64,000 nucleotides of DNA from an uncultured Alphaproteobacteria bacterium (GCA_903909375.1 CAIVVM010000024.1:1-64000); one strand, 5' to 3'. Shown: positions 25,551 through 34,655, counted from the stretch's first letter. A program made the numbers and translations. The notes: generated from the letters alone by a model not told the origin.

Positions 25551-26489
25551 CTAGCTACGCCACAACCACCTCAGGGACTCGGCAAAGATCGCACCGGCGT
25601 GCCGCAGGTTGTGCGCACCGGAGCCATACTCGAACCGTACATCATAGCCCGCGAAGTCCAGCGCCCGCGCCATGGTCTGGTTGGCCAGCGGCCAGTCGCC
25701 CAGCACGTTGCGACCGTCGTTCTCCCCGCTTTGCAGGAACACCCGGAGCGGCAGCCGTGGCGTGATCCCCACCAGATAGGGATAGTTGTGCCCGCCCATG
25801 ATGTTCACGAACGAGCCGCAATGGCTGAGAACGCGCCGGAACTGGTCCGGGAAATGCCAGGCCGCCGTGAAGGCGCAGATGCCGCCGCTGGAAATGCCGC
25901 ACACGGTGCGATGCTCCGGATCGCGGGTTAGGGTCAGGCCCTCCGTCGCCTCCACGAAGGGCAAAACCTCCTCGATCAGGAAGCGGCCGAAGCTGTCTGT
26001 CAGAGCGTCATACTCCTGGCGGCGCTGTTCTGCCCCTGCGGCGTAGACCTCAGCGCGCGGCGTGGCCGGATCTGTCGGCGCGTGCCCCGGGTTGACGAAT
26101 ACCGCGACAGTCGGCGCGATCTCGCCCCTGGCGTGAAGGCTGTCCAGCACCTGGGCCGCGCGCACGGCGCCCTTGGGGTCCAGGTAGCTGGCTCCGTCGT
26201 TGAAGATGATCAGGCTGGCGGGTTTGCTGCGATCCAGACCAGCCGGCATGTAGACGCTGATCACCCTTTGCGTCCCCGGATAGATCTTGGACTGATCCCA
26301 GTCCGCGTGGCGCGAGACCGCGCCCGTCGGCACATCGTCGCCGGGGAAGGCTTCGGGGCAGGGGTGGTAGGGGCCGTCGCCGGCATGCTGCAGATAGTTC
26401 GCGAAGTCGCTTGATCGGTGGCCGTTAACATCGCGGCTGCGGGTCTCATGCAGGCCCAGCGCCTGATAGGTCCCGAGATCCATGGTCAT
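25551..26489 (-). CDS. Esterase family protein (enterochelin esterase-like alpha/beta hydrolase)
   Basis: A 312-residue protein related to the esterase D/enterochelin esterase family. It has IFNDGASYLDPKG, VFVNPGHAP, the nucleophile elbow GISSGG, and a late SGAHNLRHAG histidine. No signal peptide is evident. ATG 26489 overlaps the stop of the phytanoyl-CoA dioxygenase-like gene by four bases (ATGA), so they are translationally coupled. Substrate unknown; the context suggests processing of a small ester or acyl conjugate. Confidence 0.8.
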   Translation of the reverse strand: MTMDLGTYQALGLHETRSRDVNGHRSSDFANYLQHAGDGPYHPCPEAFPGDDVPTGAVSRHADWDQSKIYPGTQRVISVYMPAGLDRSKPASLIIFNDGASYLDPKGAVRAAQVLDSLHARGEIAPTVAVFVNPGHAPTDPATPRAEVYAAGAEQRRQEYDALTDSFGRFLIEEVLPFVEATEGLTLTRDPEHRTVCGISSGGICAFTAAWHFPDQFRRVLSHCGSFVNIMGGHNYPYLVGITPRLPLRVFLQSGENDGRNVLGDWPLANQTMARALDFAGYDVRFEYGSGAHNLRHAGAIFAESLRWLWRS

Positions 26490-27424
26490 GGCGCAGGCGT
26501 CCCTCCAGCCAGGGCGGCGCGATAGGGCGAGAGGTCCCAGCCCGGATAACGCACCTGGGCGCGGCGCAGGGTTTCTTCGGTCCAGAACGGATGACCGGGC
26601 GGCTGCACACCGAAACAGGCCAGTTGCTCCGGCGTCGCGTGGTCGAAAATGTTGCGCCAGGGCTTGGTCTGATGAAACGGCCAGGCGTGATAGCCGACGG
26701 CGTCGTTCCCCGCCGCCTTGAAGCACACCATCACCGCATACCGGATCCCGCCGGGCGCCGTCATGTTGGTGCCCCGATGATAGATGTCGATGCCGTAGGG
26801 CACGATGGATCCGGCCGGCGCCGCGCTGGAGCGGGCCATCGCCTTCAGGCCATCCTGTAACCTCGCCTGATGCTCCGGGTCGAAGTCCAGCGTGCCCTCG
26901 GGCCCCGCCAACCTGGCGCTGTCCGGCCGCGTCACATAGTTCATCGCCCCGTGCGCATCGGAGACGTCTGTGAAGTAGCAGAGGATCGTCACCGAATTCA
27001 GGTGGTCCGCCTCGGAAGGTACGGTCAGGGTGTGATTGCCGAAGTCGCAGTGGAACGGCTGGTCATAGTCGGCGTCGCCGGTGAACTTGGCCCAGGCCTG
27101 GCACTGGTAGAGATGCACATCGTCGGTCTTCAGCGCCGCCTTGGCGAACGCGATCAGGTCCGGATGTACGCCGATCAGGTTCAGCGCCGGTGAGCAGTCA
27201 AACGGGATGGCGTCAAAGTCCTTGAACTGGGCGGCGTTGAAGCGGCCCAGCTGGCCATCCCGCTTCTTGTCCAGCCCCGCCTCGGCGCCGGCCTGGCGGC
27301 CGAACACGTTCACAAAGTCCGCCCTCACCGCCGCCACTTCGTCGGGCGTGAAAAAGCCGACAAGCGGCCGCACGCCGTCACGCCGCCAGATTTCCACATC
27401 CTCGGGGGTGAAACGCTCGCTCAT
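26486..27424 (-). CDS. Phytanoyl-CoA dioxygenase (PhyH) family Fe(II)/2-oxoglutarate oxygenase
   Basis: A 312-residue protein. The iron-binding HxD is in PFHCDFGNH and the distal histidine in YHRGTNMTAPGG, with an Arg for 2-oxoglutarate further on (GIRYAVMVCFK). PhyH-type enzymes hydroxylate lipid, isoprenoid or natural product substrates. Starts at ATG 27424 (MSERFTPEDVEIW) and is coupled to the esterase gene downstream. The substrate is unknown. Confidence 0.82.
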   Translation of the reverse strand: MSERFTPEDVEIWRRDGVRPLVGFFTPDEVAAVRADFVNVFGRQAGAEAGLDKKRDGQLGRFNAAQFKDFDAIPFDCSPALNLIGVHPDLIAFAKAALKTDDVHLYQCQAWAKFTGDADYDQPFHCDFGNHTLTVPSEADHLNSVTILCYFTDVSDAHGAMNYVTRPDSARLAGPEGTLDFDPEHQARLQDGLKAMARSSAAPAGSIVPYGIDIYHRGTNMTAPGGIRYAVMVCFKAAGNDAVGYHAWPFHQTKPWRNIFDHATPEQLACFGVQPPGHPFWTEETLRRAQVRYPGWDLSPYRAALAGGTPAP

Positions 27425-27523
27425 GGGAAGGTCCTGATCATTTCGTGGGGCAACAGACTGACCCATCATCGCTGCGCCTGCCAGCACGAAGGTGAGGCAA
27501 CGCCTTCACACCCACCCCCTGTG

Positions 27524-27564
27524 TCATCCCGGTTTTCGCGCCAGCGAAAGACCGGGACCCATAA
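27524..27564. repeat. Diverged REP-like palindrome
   Basis: TCATCCCGGTTTTCGCGCCA followed by GCGAAAGACCGGGACCC forms a hairpin with one bulge and resembles the arms of the perfect repeat at 1618-1742. It sits between the PhyH-like gene and the VOC gene. Confidence 0.6.
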
Positions 27565-27615
27565 ACTCCGCCCCGCCAATCCTCGCGCTGCGGCCCCGCT
27601 TCGATCCACAATCCG

Positions 27616-27993
27616 TCACTTCCGCACAAATGCACACAGCTTGTTCCCGTCGCAGTCGCGTACATAGGCGGCGTAGAAAACCGGGTTCATCCCCTCGCGC
27701 ACCCCGGGCGGGCCCTCGCAGGTTCCGCCATTTTCCAGCGCTGCGGCATGGAACCGGTCGATGGCCGCGCGGTCCTCGCCCAGAAACGCCAGCATCGCCC
27801 CATTGCCGCCCGACGCCGCGGCGCGATCAAACGGCCGGGTCAGGAAAAACCTCGCCCGGTCGCCCGCCCGCGAATAGCCCGTCCAGGTCTCGCTGGTGGT
27901 GTCCCGCATAGCCCCCAGCGGGGCGAAGGCGGCGTCGTAGAAGCGTATGGCCCGCGCCATGTCGTCCACGCCGATCGTCGAATAGGCGATCAT
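27616..27993 (-). CDS. VOC family protein (glyoxalase-like, single module)
   Basis: A 125-residue single VOC module starting MIAYSTIGVDDMARAIRFYD. The C-terminal PVFYAAYVRDCDGNKLCAF is the typical second half-site strand. Two bases separate its ATG from the stop of the DszC-like gene upstream, so the two form an operon. Function unknown. Confidence 0.75.
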   Translation of the reverse strand: MIAYSTIGVDDMARAIRFYDAAFAPLGAMRDTTSETWTGYSRAGDRARFFLTRPFDRAAASGGNGAMLAFLGEDRAAIDRFHAAALENGGTCEGPPGVREGMNPVFYAAYVRDCDGNKLCAFVRK

Positions 27994-27995
27994 CG

Positions 27996-29153
27996 TCAAA
28001 ACCCCGCAGTCATCGTGGGCAATCCCAGGTACAGTCGCCCCGCCGTCTCCGCGATCATCGGCGAGACCATGAAATGCTGCGTGGCCACATGCACATCGCG
28101 GAACTGTCGCTGCAGCGGCGAGACGTCATAGATCGAGCTGCCGCCGGCCAGATTGTACATCATGTCCACCACCGCGGCGGATTCCTGCATGGCGTGCCAG
28201 GTGGCCAGCCGCATGTCGCGGCTGTGGCTGAGCGCCACGGGTCCCCCGGCGTTGGCGGCTTCCCAGCCGGCGTCGATGGCGCCGTAGAAGAACGCGCGGG
28301 CGGACCGCAGCCGCGCCTCGGCCCGGGCTACCTCCATCTGCGCATAGGACTTCTCGGCCAGCGGCGACGACGACCCGCCGCGCTTCTTCTCACCGGCGAT
28401 CTTCATGAATTCCGTCAGGCTGGCCCGTGCGATCCCCAGCCCCACCGCCCCCACGCCCTGGGCCAGCGGCGAGAATCCCGGAAACCGGAACAGCGGCCGG
28501 TCCGGCGTAGACTTCACCAGATAGCCCGCCGCGCGGTGCTCGGGCACGAACAGGTCCCTGACCTCGAACGCCGTGCTGCCCGTGCCGCTGAGGCCCGCCA
28601 CATGCCAGGTGTCCAGCGAGATCACGTCCGCAGCCGGAAAGAACAGCATGTGGTTGCGCGGCAATCCGGCGGAGTTGGTCAAGGGCTGGCCGTCCTCCAC
28701 CAGCACACACCCGCCGCCCACCCAGTCGGCATTGCCCGAGCCCGACCCCCACTGCCAGGTTCCGTTGACGCGGAAGCCCCCGGCCACCCTTGTCGCCGTC
28801 CCGGACGCGGCGAACACGCCTGAGATCAGGCTCGCGGGATTGGCCAGCAGCTCGCCGGCAGCTTCATCCGTCAGCCGCGCCAGCGCCAGGCCGGTGGTCG
28901 CGCCGATGAAGGTCACCCAGGCGCTGGCGGCGTCGCCTTCCGCCACGGCCTCGACCACCTGTGCGGCGATGGACGGCGGGACCTCCAGGCCGCCGGCGTT
29001 CTCGCCGACGTACATCCGGTAGAAGCCGGCCTCGCCCAGCCGGCAGGCGATATCCCCCGGCAGCCGCCGCAGCGCCTCGATCTCGCCCCCGCGCGGGGCG
29101 ATCTCGGCTGCGATGGCTCTGGCGGTGTCGACCAGTCCGTGGATGTTGCTCAT
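27996..29153 (-). CDS. Acyl-CoA dehydrogenase-fold flavin monooxygenase (DszC/hydroxylase-like)
   Basis: A 385-residue acyl-CoA dehydrogenase-superfamily protein starting MSNIHGLVDTARAIAAEIAP. The VNGTWQWGSGSGNADWVGGG segment and the C-terminal arrangement (HSRDMRLATWHAMQESAAVV, YNLAGGSSIYDVSPLQRQFRD) match the type-2 C-terminal domain found in DszC and the oxygenase components of two-component flavin hydroxylases rather than true dehydrogenases. It probably uses reduced flavin and oxygen. No flavin reductase is adjacent. It heads a two-gene unit with the VOC gene. Confidence 0.8.
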   Translation of the reverse strand: MSNIHGLVDTARAIAAEIAPRGGEIEALRRLPGDIACRLGEAGFYRMYVGENAGGLEVPPSIAAQVVEAVAEGDAASAWVTFIGATTGLALARLTDEAAGELLANPASLISGVFAASGTATRVAGGFRVNGTWQWGSGSGNADWVGGGCVLVEDGQPLTNSAGLPRNHMLFFPAADVISLDTWHVAGLSGTGSTAFEVRDLFVPEHRAAGYLVKSTPDRPLFRFPGFSPLAQGVGAVGLGIARASLTEFMKIAGEKKRGGSSSPLAEKSYAQMEVARAEARLRSARAFFYGAIDAGWEAANAGGPVALSHSRDMRLATWHAMQESAAVVDMMYNLAGGSSIYDVSPLQRQFRDVHVATQHFMVSPMIAETAGRLYLGLPTMTAGF

Positions 29154-29330
29154 CAGCTTCCCCGCTCGAGCCCGCGTCATGATCCGCGCAGGACTTGTCC
29201 GCAGTTTGGACCCGAAAAGGCCCGCTCTGACAACCGCCGACGGCGCCCGCACGGCGCCTTGTCTCGCCGGCCTCGCGCGACCACAATCCCCTCCAACGAA
29301 CGCAGCCATGGCGTTCGAGCGGAGGTCTCC

Positions 29331-31217
29331 ATGAAATCGCGTCTGGTGGGTTGGTCGATGGCGCTTGCGGCCTTGCTGGCGCCGCCGGCCATGGCGGCGG
29401 CTGCGCCCGCCAGCACGGTTCCCGGCTATCCCGAGGTGCTCGGAGAATATCTGCAGACGCCAGGGTTCGCCGCCCCCGGTACGCCCGAGGCGCTGAATTC
29501 GGCCACCTTCCTGCGGCTGCGGCTGGCCGCCGACGGCGCCAGTCCGAAGCCTGCCAACGCCGTGATCGTCGCCCTGCCGGGCTTCTCCTCCACCCCCTCG
29601 CAGTGGATCTTCCTCGCCAGCCAGATGGTCAAGAAGGCGCCGCAGAGCCAGTGCGAGGGCAAGCCCTGCCGGATCGAGGTCTGGGTGCTGCAGCGCCGCG
29701 GCGCGCACCTGGCCGATACCTCCGGCCTGATCGCCGCCCGCAAGGCCAGGGACCCGGCGGTTGCGCTCAAATACTACTACGGCACGCCGGTCACGCGCCC
29801 CGGCCCCGGTCCCGGTGCGCCTGCCCTCATTCTCGCCCCCGGCCCCGACGCCAGCTTCAAGGCCCTGACCCAGACCGACCTGGGCTTCATGGCCGACTGG
29901 GGCTTCGAGGCCTACGCCGGCGACGTCGACGCCATGATCGGCCTGATCAGGACCCGGTCAGGCGCCCGCAATGTCTTCCTGGCCGGCCACAGCCAGGGCG
30001 GCGGCTTTGTCGCCAACTATGCGTCCCGCCTCCAGCCGGACGGCAAACGCGGGGTCGACCGGCTGGCCGGTCTGATCTTCCTGGACGGAGGCCCCTCCGC
30101 CGGCGGCGAGGACAAGCCCACCGACGCCCAGCTGAACGCCTACTTCAGCCGCGTGGCTGACCTGCGCTCCGGCAAGTCCAAGGTCTACACCGACGGCAAC
30201 GGCGTGCTGGGGCCTGTCGCCAGCCTGACCTCCTTCATGGGCCAGTCGGTCACCGGCCTCTACTACGCCTTCTCCGATCCGAAGGCCGAGACGATCTTCC
30301 CGATGCGCGCCGTGGGCTCGGCGTCGGCGCCCGGCGACGACTTCCTGAACGGCCTGCGCGTCACCTGGCAGGCCCGCGCCGGGGTCACCTTCGACACCGA
30401 ACCCGTAGCCGGCGGCGCCGTCCAGTTGTCTATCCTGCGCTTCCTGGGGCAGGGCCTGGGCAAGCTCGACTTCACGCCCCTGCCGGGAACCGAGGCCCTC
30501 TGCGACAAGACGCCCGAGCCGCCGATGCTGGGCCCGCCCCGCACGGGCGCGGCGGTCACCTGCACGCCGACCGCGGCCATGCTGGATCCGAAGAGGGTCT
30601 ATGGCTGGATCGAAGGCGGCGGTAATGGCGGGGTCGCCGACCCCAGCAAGGCCATGCTGTGGCTGCAGGCCCAGGCCTGGGCGCCCTCGCGCACCAACGT
30701 CCGTCCCGCCACGGCCACCTTTGCGCAGAGCGGCGTGCGCACCCTCGACGCCTCGTCCATGATCGCCTTCAACTGGTACCAGTCCGAGCGCTGGGACTTC
30801 GACGCCAACTTCGTGGGCCGCTACAAGACGCTCAAGATCGATCGCGACGGCATGAAGCTCGACCTAGACAAGTCCGCCATCGCCGCCATCCCCGTCTATG
30901 TCGCGCGCCAGAGCACCGCGCCTCGCGCGAGCAATCCCTTCCCGGGCGTGACCGACTACACCGAGATCAACAAGGCCGGGACCTTCCAGTCCGACGCCGC
31001 CAAAGCCCTCACCCCGCTGAACCCTGCCATCAACGCGGCCATCTACAACCACACCGACTTCATCGCCGCCGACGACACCACGCCGGACAAGGGCAAGCCC
31101 GGCGACCCCGGCAATGCCGTGGTCTCCAACACCCTCACCGACTGGGTCCTGAAACGCTCAAAAGGCGCCGCCACCACCCCGACCCCCAGGGCGCTGGGCG
31201 TGAGGGACGTGTTCTAA
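29331..31217 (+). CDS. Secreted alpha/beta hydrolase, large
   Basis: A 628-residue protein starting MKSRLVGWSMALAALLAPPA, with a Sec signal peptide and a perfect GGAGGT eight bases before ATG 29331. The nucleophile elbow is GHSQGG, about residue 221, preceded by VALPGFSSTPSQWIFLA for the oxyanion hole. The C-terminal 250 residues are unusual for a lipase and may form a cap or binding domain. It is divergent from the DszC-like gene. Substrate unknown. Confidence 0.75.
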   Translation: MKSRLVGWSMALAALLAPPAMAAAAPASTVPGYPEVLGEYLQTPGFAAPGTPEALNSATFLRLRLAADGASPKPANAVIVALPGFSSTPSQWIFLASQMVKKAPQSQCEGKPCRIEVWVLQRRGAHLADTSGLIAARKARDPAVALKYYYGTPVTRPGPGPGAPALILAPGPDASFKALTQTDLGFMADWGFEAYAGDVDAMIGLIRTRSGARNVFLAGHSQGGGFVANYASRLQPDGKRGVDRLAGLIFLDGGPSAGGEDKPTDAQLNAYFSRVADLRSGKSKVYTDGNGVLGPVASLTSFMGQSVTGLYYAFSDPKAETIFPMRAVGSASAPGDDFLNGLRVTWQARAGVTFDTEPVAGGAVQLSILRFLGQGLGKLDFTPLPGTEALCDKTPEPPMLGPPRTGAAVTCTPTAAMLDPKRVYGWIEGGGNGGVADPSKAMLWLQAQAWAPSRTNVRPATATFAQSGVRTLDASSMIAFNWYQSERWDFDANFVGRYKTLKIDRDGMKLDLDKSAIAAIPVYVARQSTAPRASNPFPGVTDYTEINKAGTFQSDAAKALTPLNPAINAAIYNHTDFIAADDTTPDKGKPGDPGNAVVSNTLTDWVLKRSKGAATTPTPRALGVRDVF

Positions 31218-31230
31218 AGCCCTGCGACGG

Positions 31231-31368
31231 CGGCCCCCTCCACCCCGCTTCGCGCGGTCCCCCTCCCCCACCGGGGGAGGAGAGGGTTTGTCGAGGACGG
31301 GGTCACATCATTCTCCTCCCCCGTCGGGGGAGGGGGACCGCGGAACGCGGTGGAGGGGGCTCGCCGCC
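31231..31368. repeat. Paired palindromic repeats between convergent genes
   Basis: Two inverted copies of the repeat (about 31231-31275 and 31312-31368; core GGCCCCCTCCACC versus GGTGGAGGGGGC) fill the gap between the secreted hydrolase and the sulfurtransferase. Confidence 0.75.
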
Positions 31369-31394
31369 GCTGAAGCCTTCGAAAAATACCCCCC

Positions 31395-32264
31395 CTAAGC
31401 CCCCGTCTCCATCGGCAGCTCCGGATCCTTCGTCCACTCCGACATCGACCCGTCATAGACCGCCACCGACGGGTGCCCCAGCCGCGTCAACGCCAGCGCA
31501 TCCATCGTCGCCGAGATGCCGCCGCCGCAGTAGAAGATCACGCGCGGCCGTTCAAACGCGCCCACCCCCTCGAACAGCGTCCGCAGCTCATCGTCGCTGC
31601 GATAGAGCCCGTCGGCGTCCAGCAGCGCCGCATAGGGCACATTGCGGCTGCCCTTGATGTGGCCCTTGCGGCCATAGTTCATCTCCGCCTCGCCCGAGTG
31701 CACGCCGGCCGACAGCGCATTGATCGTGCAGACCGCCCCGTCGTCGATCGCCGCCAGCACGGCGTCCCTGTCGGCCCAGGCGTCGGCCCGCTCGGCGATC
31801 ACCGCGCTCGCCGCCGGATAGGTCCGCCCTTCAGTCTCCACCGGCCGCCCCTCGGCGGTCCAGCGCGCAAAGCCGCCGTCCAGCACCGCCACATCGGCCA
31901 CCCCCGCCGACCGCAATATCCACCACAGCCGCGTCGCCCACATGGGCGTCGAGGTGCTGTAACAAACCACCTTCACCCCCGGCCCGATCCCCGCCGCACC
32001 CAGCGCCGCCGCCAGCGCCGCACCCTTCAGCCGCGTGAACCCCAGCGGCGCGGTGGTGTCCGAAAGCTCCCGCGCCAGATCCAGAAACGCCGCGCCCGGA
32101 ATATGCCCCGCGGCATAATCCGCCCGCCCGCTCTCCACCACATAGGGCCCGGGCTTCGAGGGCCGCAGATGCACCGTGGCGTCAAAGATCCTGACGTCAG
32201 GATCGCTGAGATGCGCCGCCACCCATTCCGTCGACACCAGCCCGCGCCCGTCCCAGCCGCTCAT
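31395..32264 (-). CDS. Rhodanese-type sulfurtransferase, two-domain (3-mercaptopyruvate sulfurtransferase-like)
   Basis: A 289-residue tandem rhodanese. The first domain is inactive-type; the second has the catalytic loop YCGGGISATMDALAL with the persulfide cysteine. Classical SseA enzymes have CGSGVTAC, so this CGGGISA loop marks a separate subgroup whose donor may not be mercaptopyruvate. Linker residues NALSAGVHSGE lie between domains. It moves sulfane sulfur to an acceptor in the cytosol. Palindromic repeats surround it. Confidence 0.8.
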   Translation of the reverse strand: MSGWDGRGLVSTEWVAAHLSDPDVRIFDATVHLRPSKPGPYVVESGRADYAAGHIPGAAFLDLARELSDTTAPLGFTRLKGAALAAALGAAGIGPGVKVVCYSTSTPMWATRLWWILRSAGVADVAVLDGGFARWTAEGRPVETEGRTYPAASAVIAERADAWADRDAVLAAIDDGAVCTINALSAGVHSGEAEMNYGRKGHIKGSRNVPYAALLDADGLYRSDDELRTLFEGVGAFERPRVIFYCGGGISATMDALALTRLGHPSVAVYDGSMSEWTKDPELPMETGA

Positions 32265-32323
32265 GATCGTTTCCTCGTTATGGTAGGCGTGACCCTCACC
32301 CCCGAACGCCTGAAGATCAACCC

Positions 32324-32526
32324 CACCTCCTCCCCCCCGCGAAGCGAGAGGGGGAGGATTGAGGAGAGGGCCGGCTGGGCTTCTGGCTCGCCACCGGCGG
32401 GACGTCGAGGGCCCGAAAGCGTCACAACCGCAGATCCTCGCATTCCCATCGGCGGATCACGCTCTCACGAGCCGGCCCTCTCCTCAGTCCTCTCCCTCTC
32501 GGCTTCGCCGGGGGCGAGGAGGTGGG
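32324..32526. repeat. Long-armed inverted repeat pair, second repeat subtype
   Basis: CCTCCTCCCCCCCGCGAAG with GAGGAGAGGGCCGGCT on the left is mirrored by AGCCGGCCCTCTCCTCA and GGCTTCGCCGGGGGCGAGG on the right, with about 95 bases between. No gene is seen in this 318-base stretch. Confidence 0.65.
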
Positions 32527-32580
32527 CTCGCGGGTGGCGTTGGCAGATGCGCATCGGGAATGCGTGCCTGCCCCATTTCC

Positions 32581-32653
32581 CCTCACCTCCCCCGCGTAGC
32601 GGCGGGAGGGGGACCGCGCCCCGCAGAGGGCGGGGTGGAGGGGGCAGGCCGCG
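32581..32653. repeat. Repeat forming the 3' end of the DUF559 gene, cassette 2
   Basis: CCTCACCTCCCCCGCGTAGC followed by GGGGGACCGCGCCCCGCAGA is nearly identical to the 5282 repeat of cassette 1. Confidence 0.8.
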
Positions 32654-33011
32654 CGCTCCGTCGTTCGTCCGCCAACCTCAAAACACCATCCGCAACCCCA
32701 CCCGGATCCCGAAAAACCTCGGACGCCGGAACGCGCAGCACTGCCACGCCCTGTCGCCAAAGCCATTGATCCCGCGCCTCATTCCGCTCGCGCTGTTCCT
32801 CATCCCAGTGCGAAGACCCGTCGACCTCAACGGCCAGCCTCGCCGAGGGGCAATAGAAGTCAGCAATGATGGAGCCGATCGGATGTTGTCGGCGGAATGT
32901 CGGCTTGTCCGGACTGCGGCCTCGCAGGCGGGTCCATAGCAAAACTTCGGGCGGGCTCATGGACTTTCGCATCGCCCGGGCGCGGGTGGCGATCAGGGTG
33001 ATGTTTCGCAT
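32583..33011 (-). CDS. DUF559 domain-containing protein (VSR-like endonuclease fold), copy 2
   Basis: A 142-residue protein starting MRNITLIATRARAMRKSM at ATG 33011. It shares with copy 1 the blocks LLWTRLRGRSPDKPTFRRQH, DFYCPSARLAVEVDG and HWDE, and the repeat-coded tail ending AATRGR. The core carries the acidic residues expected of a PD-(D/E)XK nuclease-like fold. The frame is open upstream through the repeat to 33200, but the homology starts at 33011. Function is unproven. Confidence 0.8.
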   Translation of the reverse strand: MRNITLIATRARAMRKSMSPPEVLLWTRLRGRSPDKPTFRRQHPIGSIIADFYCPSARLAVEVDGSSHWDEEQRERNEARDQWLWRQGVAVLRVPASEVFRDPGGVADGVLRLADERRSARPAPSTPPSAGRGPPPAATRGR

Positions 33012-33028
33012 GACGTGGCTCGTGGCTT

Positions 33029-33090
33029 TCCCCCTCCACCACGCCCTCTTCGGGGCGCGGTCCCCCTCCCGCCACTGCGTGGGGGAGATT
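33029..33090. repeat. Repeat upstream of the DUF559 gene, cassette 2
   Basis: CCCCCTCCACCACGCCCTCT followed by TCGGGGCGCGGTCCCCCTCC, inverted relative to 32581-32653. Bases 33091-33186 hold no other recognised feature. Confidence 0.8.
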
Positions 33091-33186
33091 AGAACAATAC
33101 ATGAACATTTATGTCGACTGCGGTCAACTTCTGGCGCCCCCACCCCCGCCAGCGTATGAACCCCCCACCGGGGGCAGAACAAACTC

Positions 33187-34461
33187 ATGGCGTCAGACAT
33201 CCTCCTCCAGCTTCAGGGCCTCACCGGCCTCGCCCTGATCGTCCTCGTCGCCTGGGGTCTGTCCGAAGACCGCCGCGCCCGGCCCACCGCCCTCTGGATC
33301 GTGGGCGCCCTGGCCATGCAGATCGCCATCGCGCTGATCGTCGTCCGCGTGCCCTTCGTCTGGTCCATCATCGGGCTGGCCAACCACGCGGTGGCGGCCA
33401 TCGAGCAGGCCTCGCTGGTCGGCTCCAGCTACATGTTCGGCTACACGGGCGGCGGGCCGCTGCCGTTTGAGCTGAAAGAGGGCGTCGCGCCGCCCCTGAT
33501 CATCGCCTTCCAGATCCTGCCGCTGATCATCGTCTATTCGGCGCTGGCGGCGCTGATGTGGCACTGGGGGATTCTGTCGCGGATCGTTCAGGGCCTGTCC
33601 TGGGCGCTGCGCCGCACGCTCGGCGTCAGCGGCGTGGTGGGCCTTAGCGCAGGCGCGAACATCTTCCTGGGCGTGGTGGAATCGCCGCTGGTGGTGCGGG
33701 CCTATTTCGAGCGGATGAGCCGCTCGGAGCTGTTCGCCGTCATGGTGCTGGCCATGTCCAACATCTCCGGCGTGCTGCTGGTGCTCTATGCCCAGACCCT
33801 GTCGAGGAGCGTGCCCGACGCGGTCGGCCACATGATCTCGGCCTCGCTGATCTCGCTGCCGGCGTCGATTCTCATCGCGCGCTTGATGGTGCCGGGGCAG
33901 GGCGGGACCGACGCCTCTGTCGACGAGGCGGGCCTCACCTACGACAGCAGTATCGACGCCATCGTGCGCGGCACCATGGACGGCGTGCAGCTGTTCCTGG
34001 CGGTGATCGGCGTGATCATCGTGATCTTCGCCCTGGTCGCCCTGGTGGATCAGGCCCTGACGCTGGCGCCCCTGTTCGACGGCCAGCCTCTGACGCTCCG
34101 TCGCATCTTCGGCTGGCTGTTTTCGCCCCTGATGTGGACGCTCGGCGTGCCCTGGGATCAGGCGCCCCAGGCCGGCGCCCTGATGGGCACCAAGACCATC
34201 CTCAACGAATATGTCGCCTATCTGGACCTGGCCGCCCTGCCGGCGGGCGCCTTCGATCCGCGCAGCCAGCTGATCGTCACCTATGCCCTGTGCGGCGTGG
34301 CGAACCTCGCCAGCGTCGGCCTGCTGGTCTCCACCATCGGCACCCTGGCCCCCGGCCGCCGCGCCGAGGTGGCGGCGCTGGGCATGAAGTCCTGGCTGGC
34401 CGGCAACATGGCCTCCGCCATGACCGGCGCCGTCATCGGCCTCGTGACCTGGGCGGGGTGA
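33187..34461 (+). CDS. Concentrative nucleoside transporter (NupC/CNT family)
   Basis: A 424-residue inner-membrane protein with the CNT core: the N-terminal gate helices, GVVGLSAGANIFLGVVESPLV region, and the C-terminal LGVPWDQAPQAGALMGTKTI and YALCGVANLASVGLL segments that bind nucleoside and cation. Length and topology are typical. It should import nucleosides with sodium or protons. No nucleoside-catabolism gene is adjacent, so it appears to stand alone. Confidence 0.9.
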   Translation: MASDILLQLQGLTGLALIVLVAWGLSEDRRARPTALWIVGALAMQIAIALIVVRVPFVWSIIGLANHAVAAIEQASLVGSSYMFGYTGGGPLPFELKEGVAPPLIIAFQILPLIIVYSALAALMWHWGILSRIVQGLSWALRRTLGVSGVVGLSAGANIFLGVVESPLVVRAYFERMSRSELFAVMVLAMSNISGVLLVLYAQTLSRSVPDAVGHMISASLISLPASILIARLMVPGQGGTDASVDEAGLTYDSSIDAIVRGTMDGVQLFLAVIGVIIVIFALVALVDQALTLAPLFDGQPLTLRRIFGWLFSPLMWTLGVPWDQAPQAGALMGTKTILNEYVAYLDLAALPAGAFDPRSQLIVTYALCGVANLASVGLLVSTIGTLAPGRRAEVAALGMKSWLAGNMASAMTGAVIGLVTWAG

Positions 34462-34497
34462 GGGGCTGAGCTTTCACCATCGGACGACCACGGTCGC

Positions 34498-34655
34498 CCC
34501 TTCTCCCCTTGTGGGAGAAGGTGGCAGGCGAAGCCTGACGGATGAGGGGTCGATGACAATCTCAGGCAAATCCCGGACATCATATCGGCCCGGCCGCGCG
34601 ACCCCTCATCCGACCGCCTGCGGCGGCCACCTTCTCCCGCAAGGGGAGAAGGAAA
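34498..34655. repeat. Inverted repeat pair of a third type (CTTCTCCC / GGGAGAAGG)
   Basis: CCCTTCTCCCCTTGTGGGAG and CGGATGAGGGGTC on the left are mirrored by GACCCCTCATCCG and TCTCCCGCAAGGGGAGAAGG on the right, with about 45 bases between. It fills most of the 264-base gap between the nucleoside transporter and the phosphatidyltransferase. The same headline motif is widespread in alphaproteobacterial genomes. Confidence 0.75.

Larger units (their letters stand above)
32581..33090. mobile_element. DUF559 cassette 2, inverted relative to cassette 1
   Basis: Repeat at 32581-32653, DUF559 gene on the minus strand, repeat at 33029-33090 in inverted orientation. Total length about 510 bases compared with about 508 for cassette 1 at 5282, the same gene-to-repeat geometry and the same use of one repeat as the gene's 3' end. 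This conservation of boundaries at a second site is the main evidence that the repeats and gene travel as a unit. Confidence 0.55.

Noticed and set aside
32441-33119. Long open frames running through the repeats around the second DUF559 gene
   Set aside because: They are open only because of high GC and repeat structure; the DUF559 frame has the recognisable domain.
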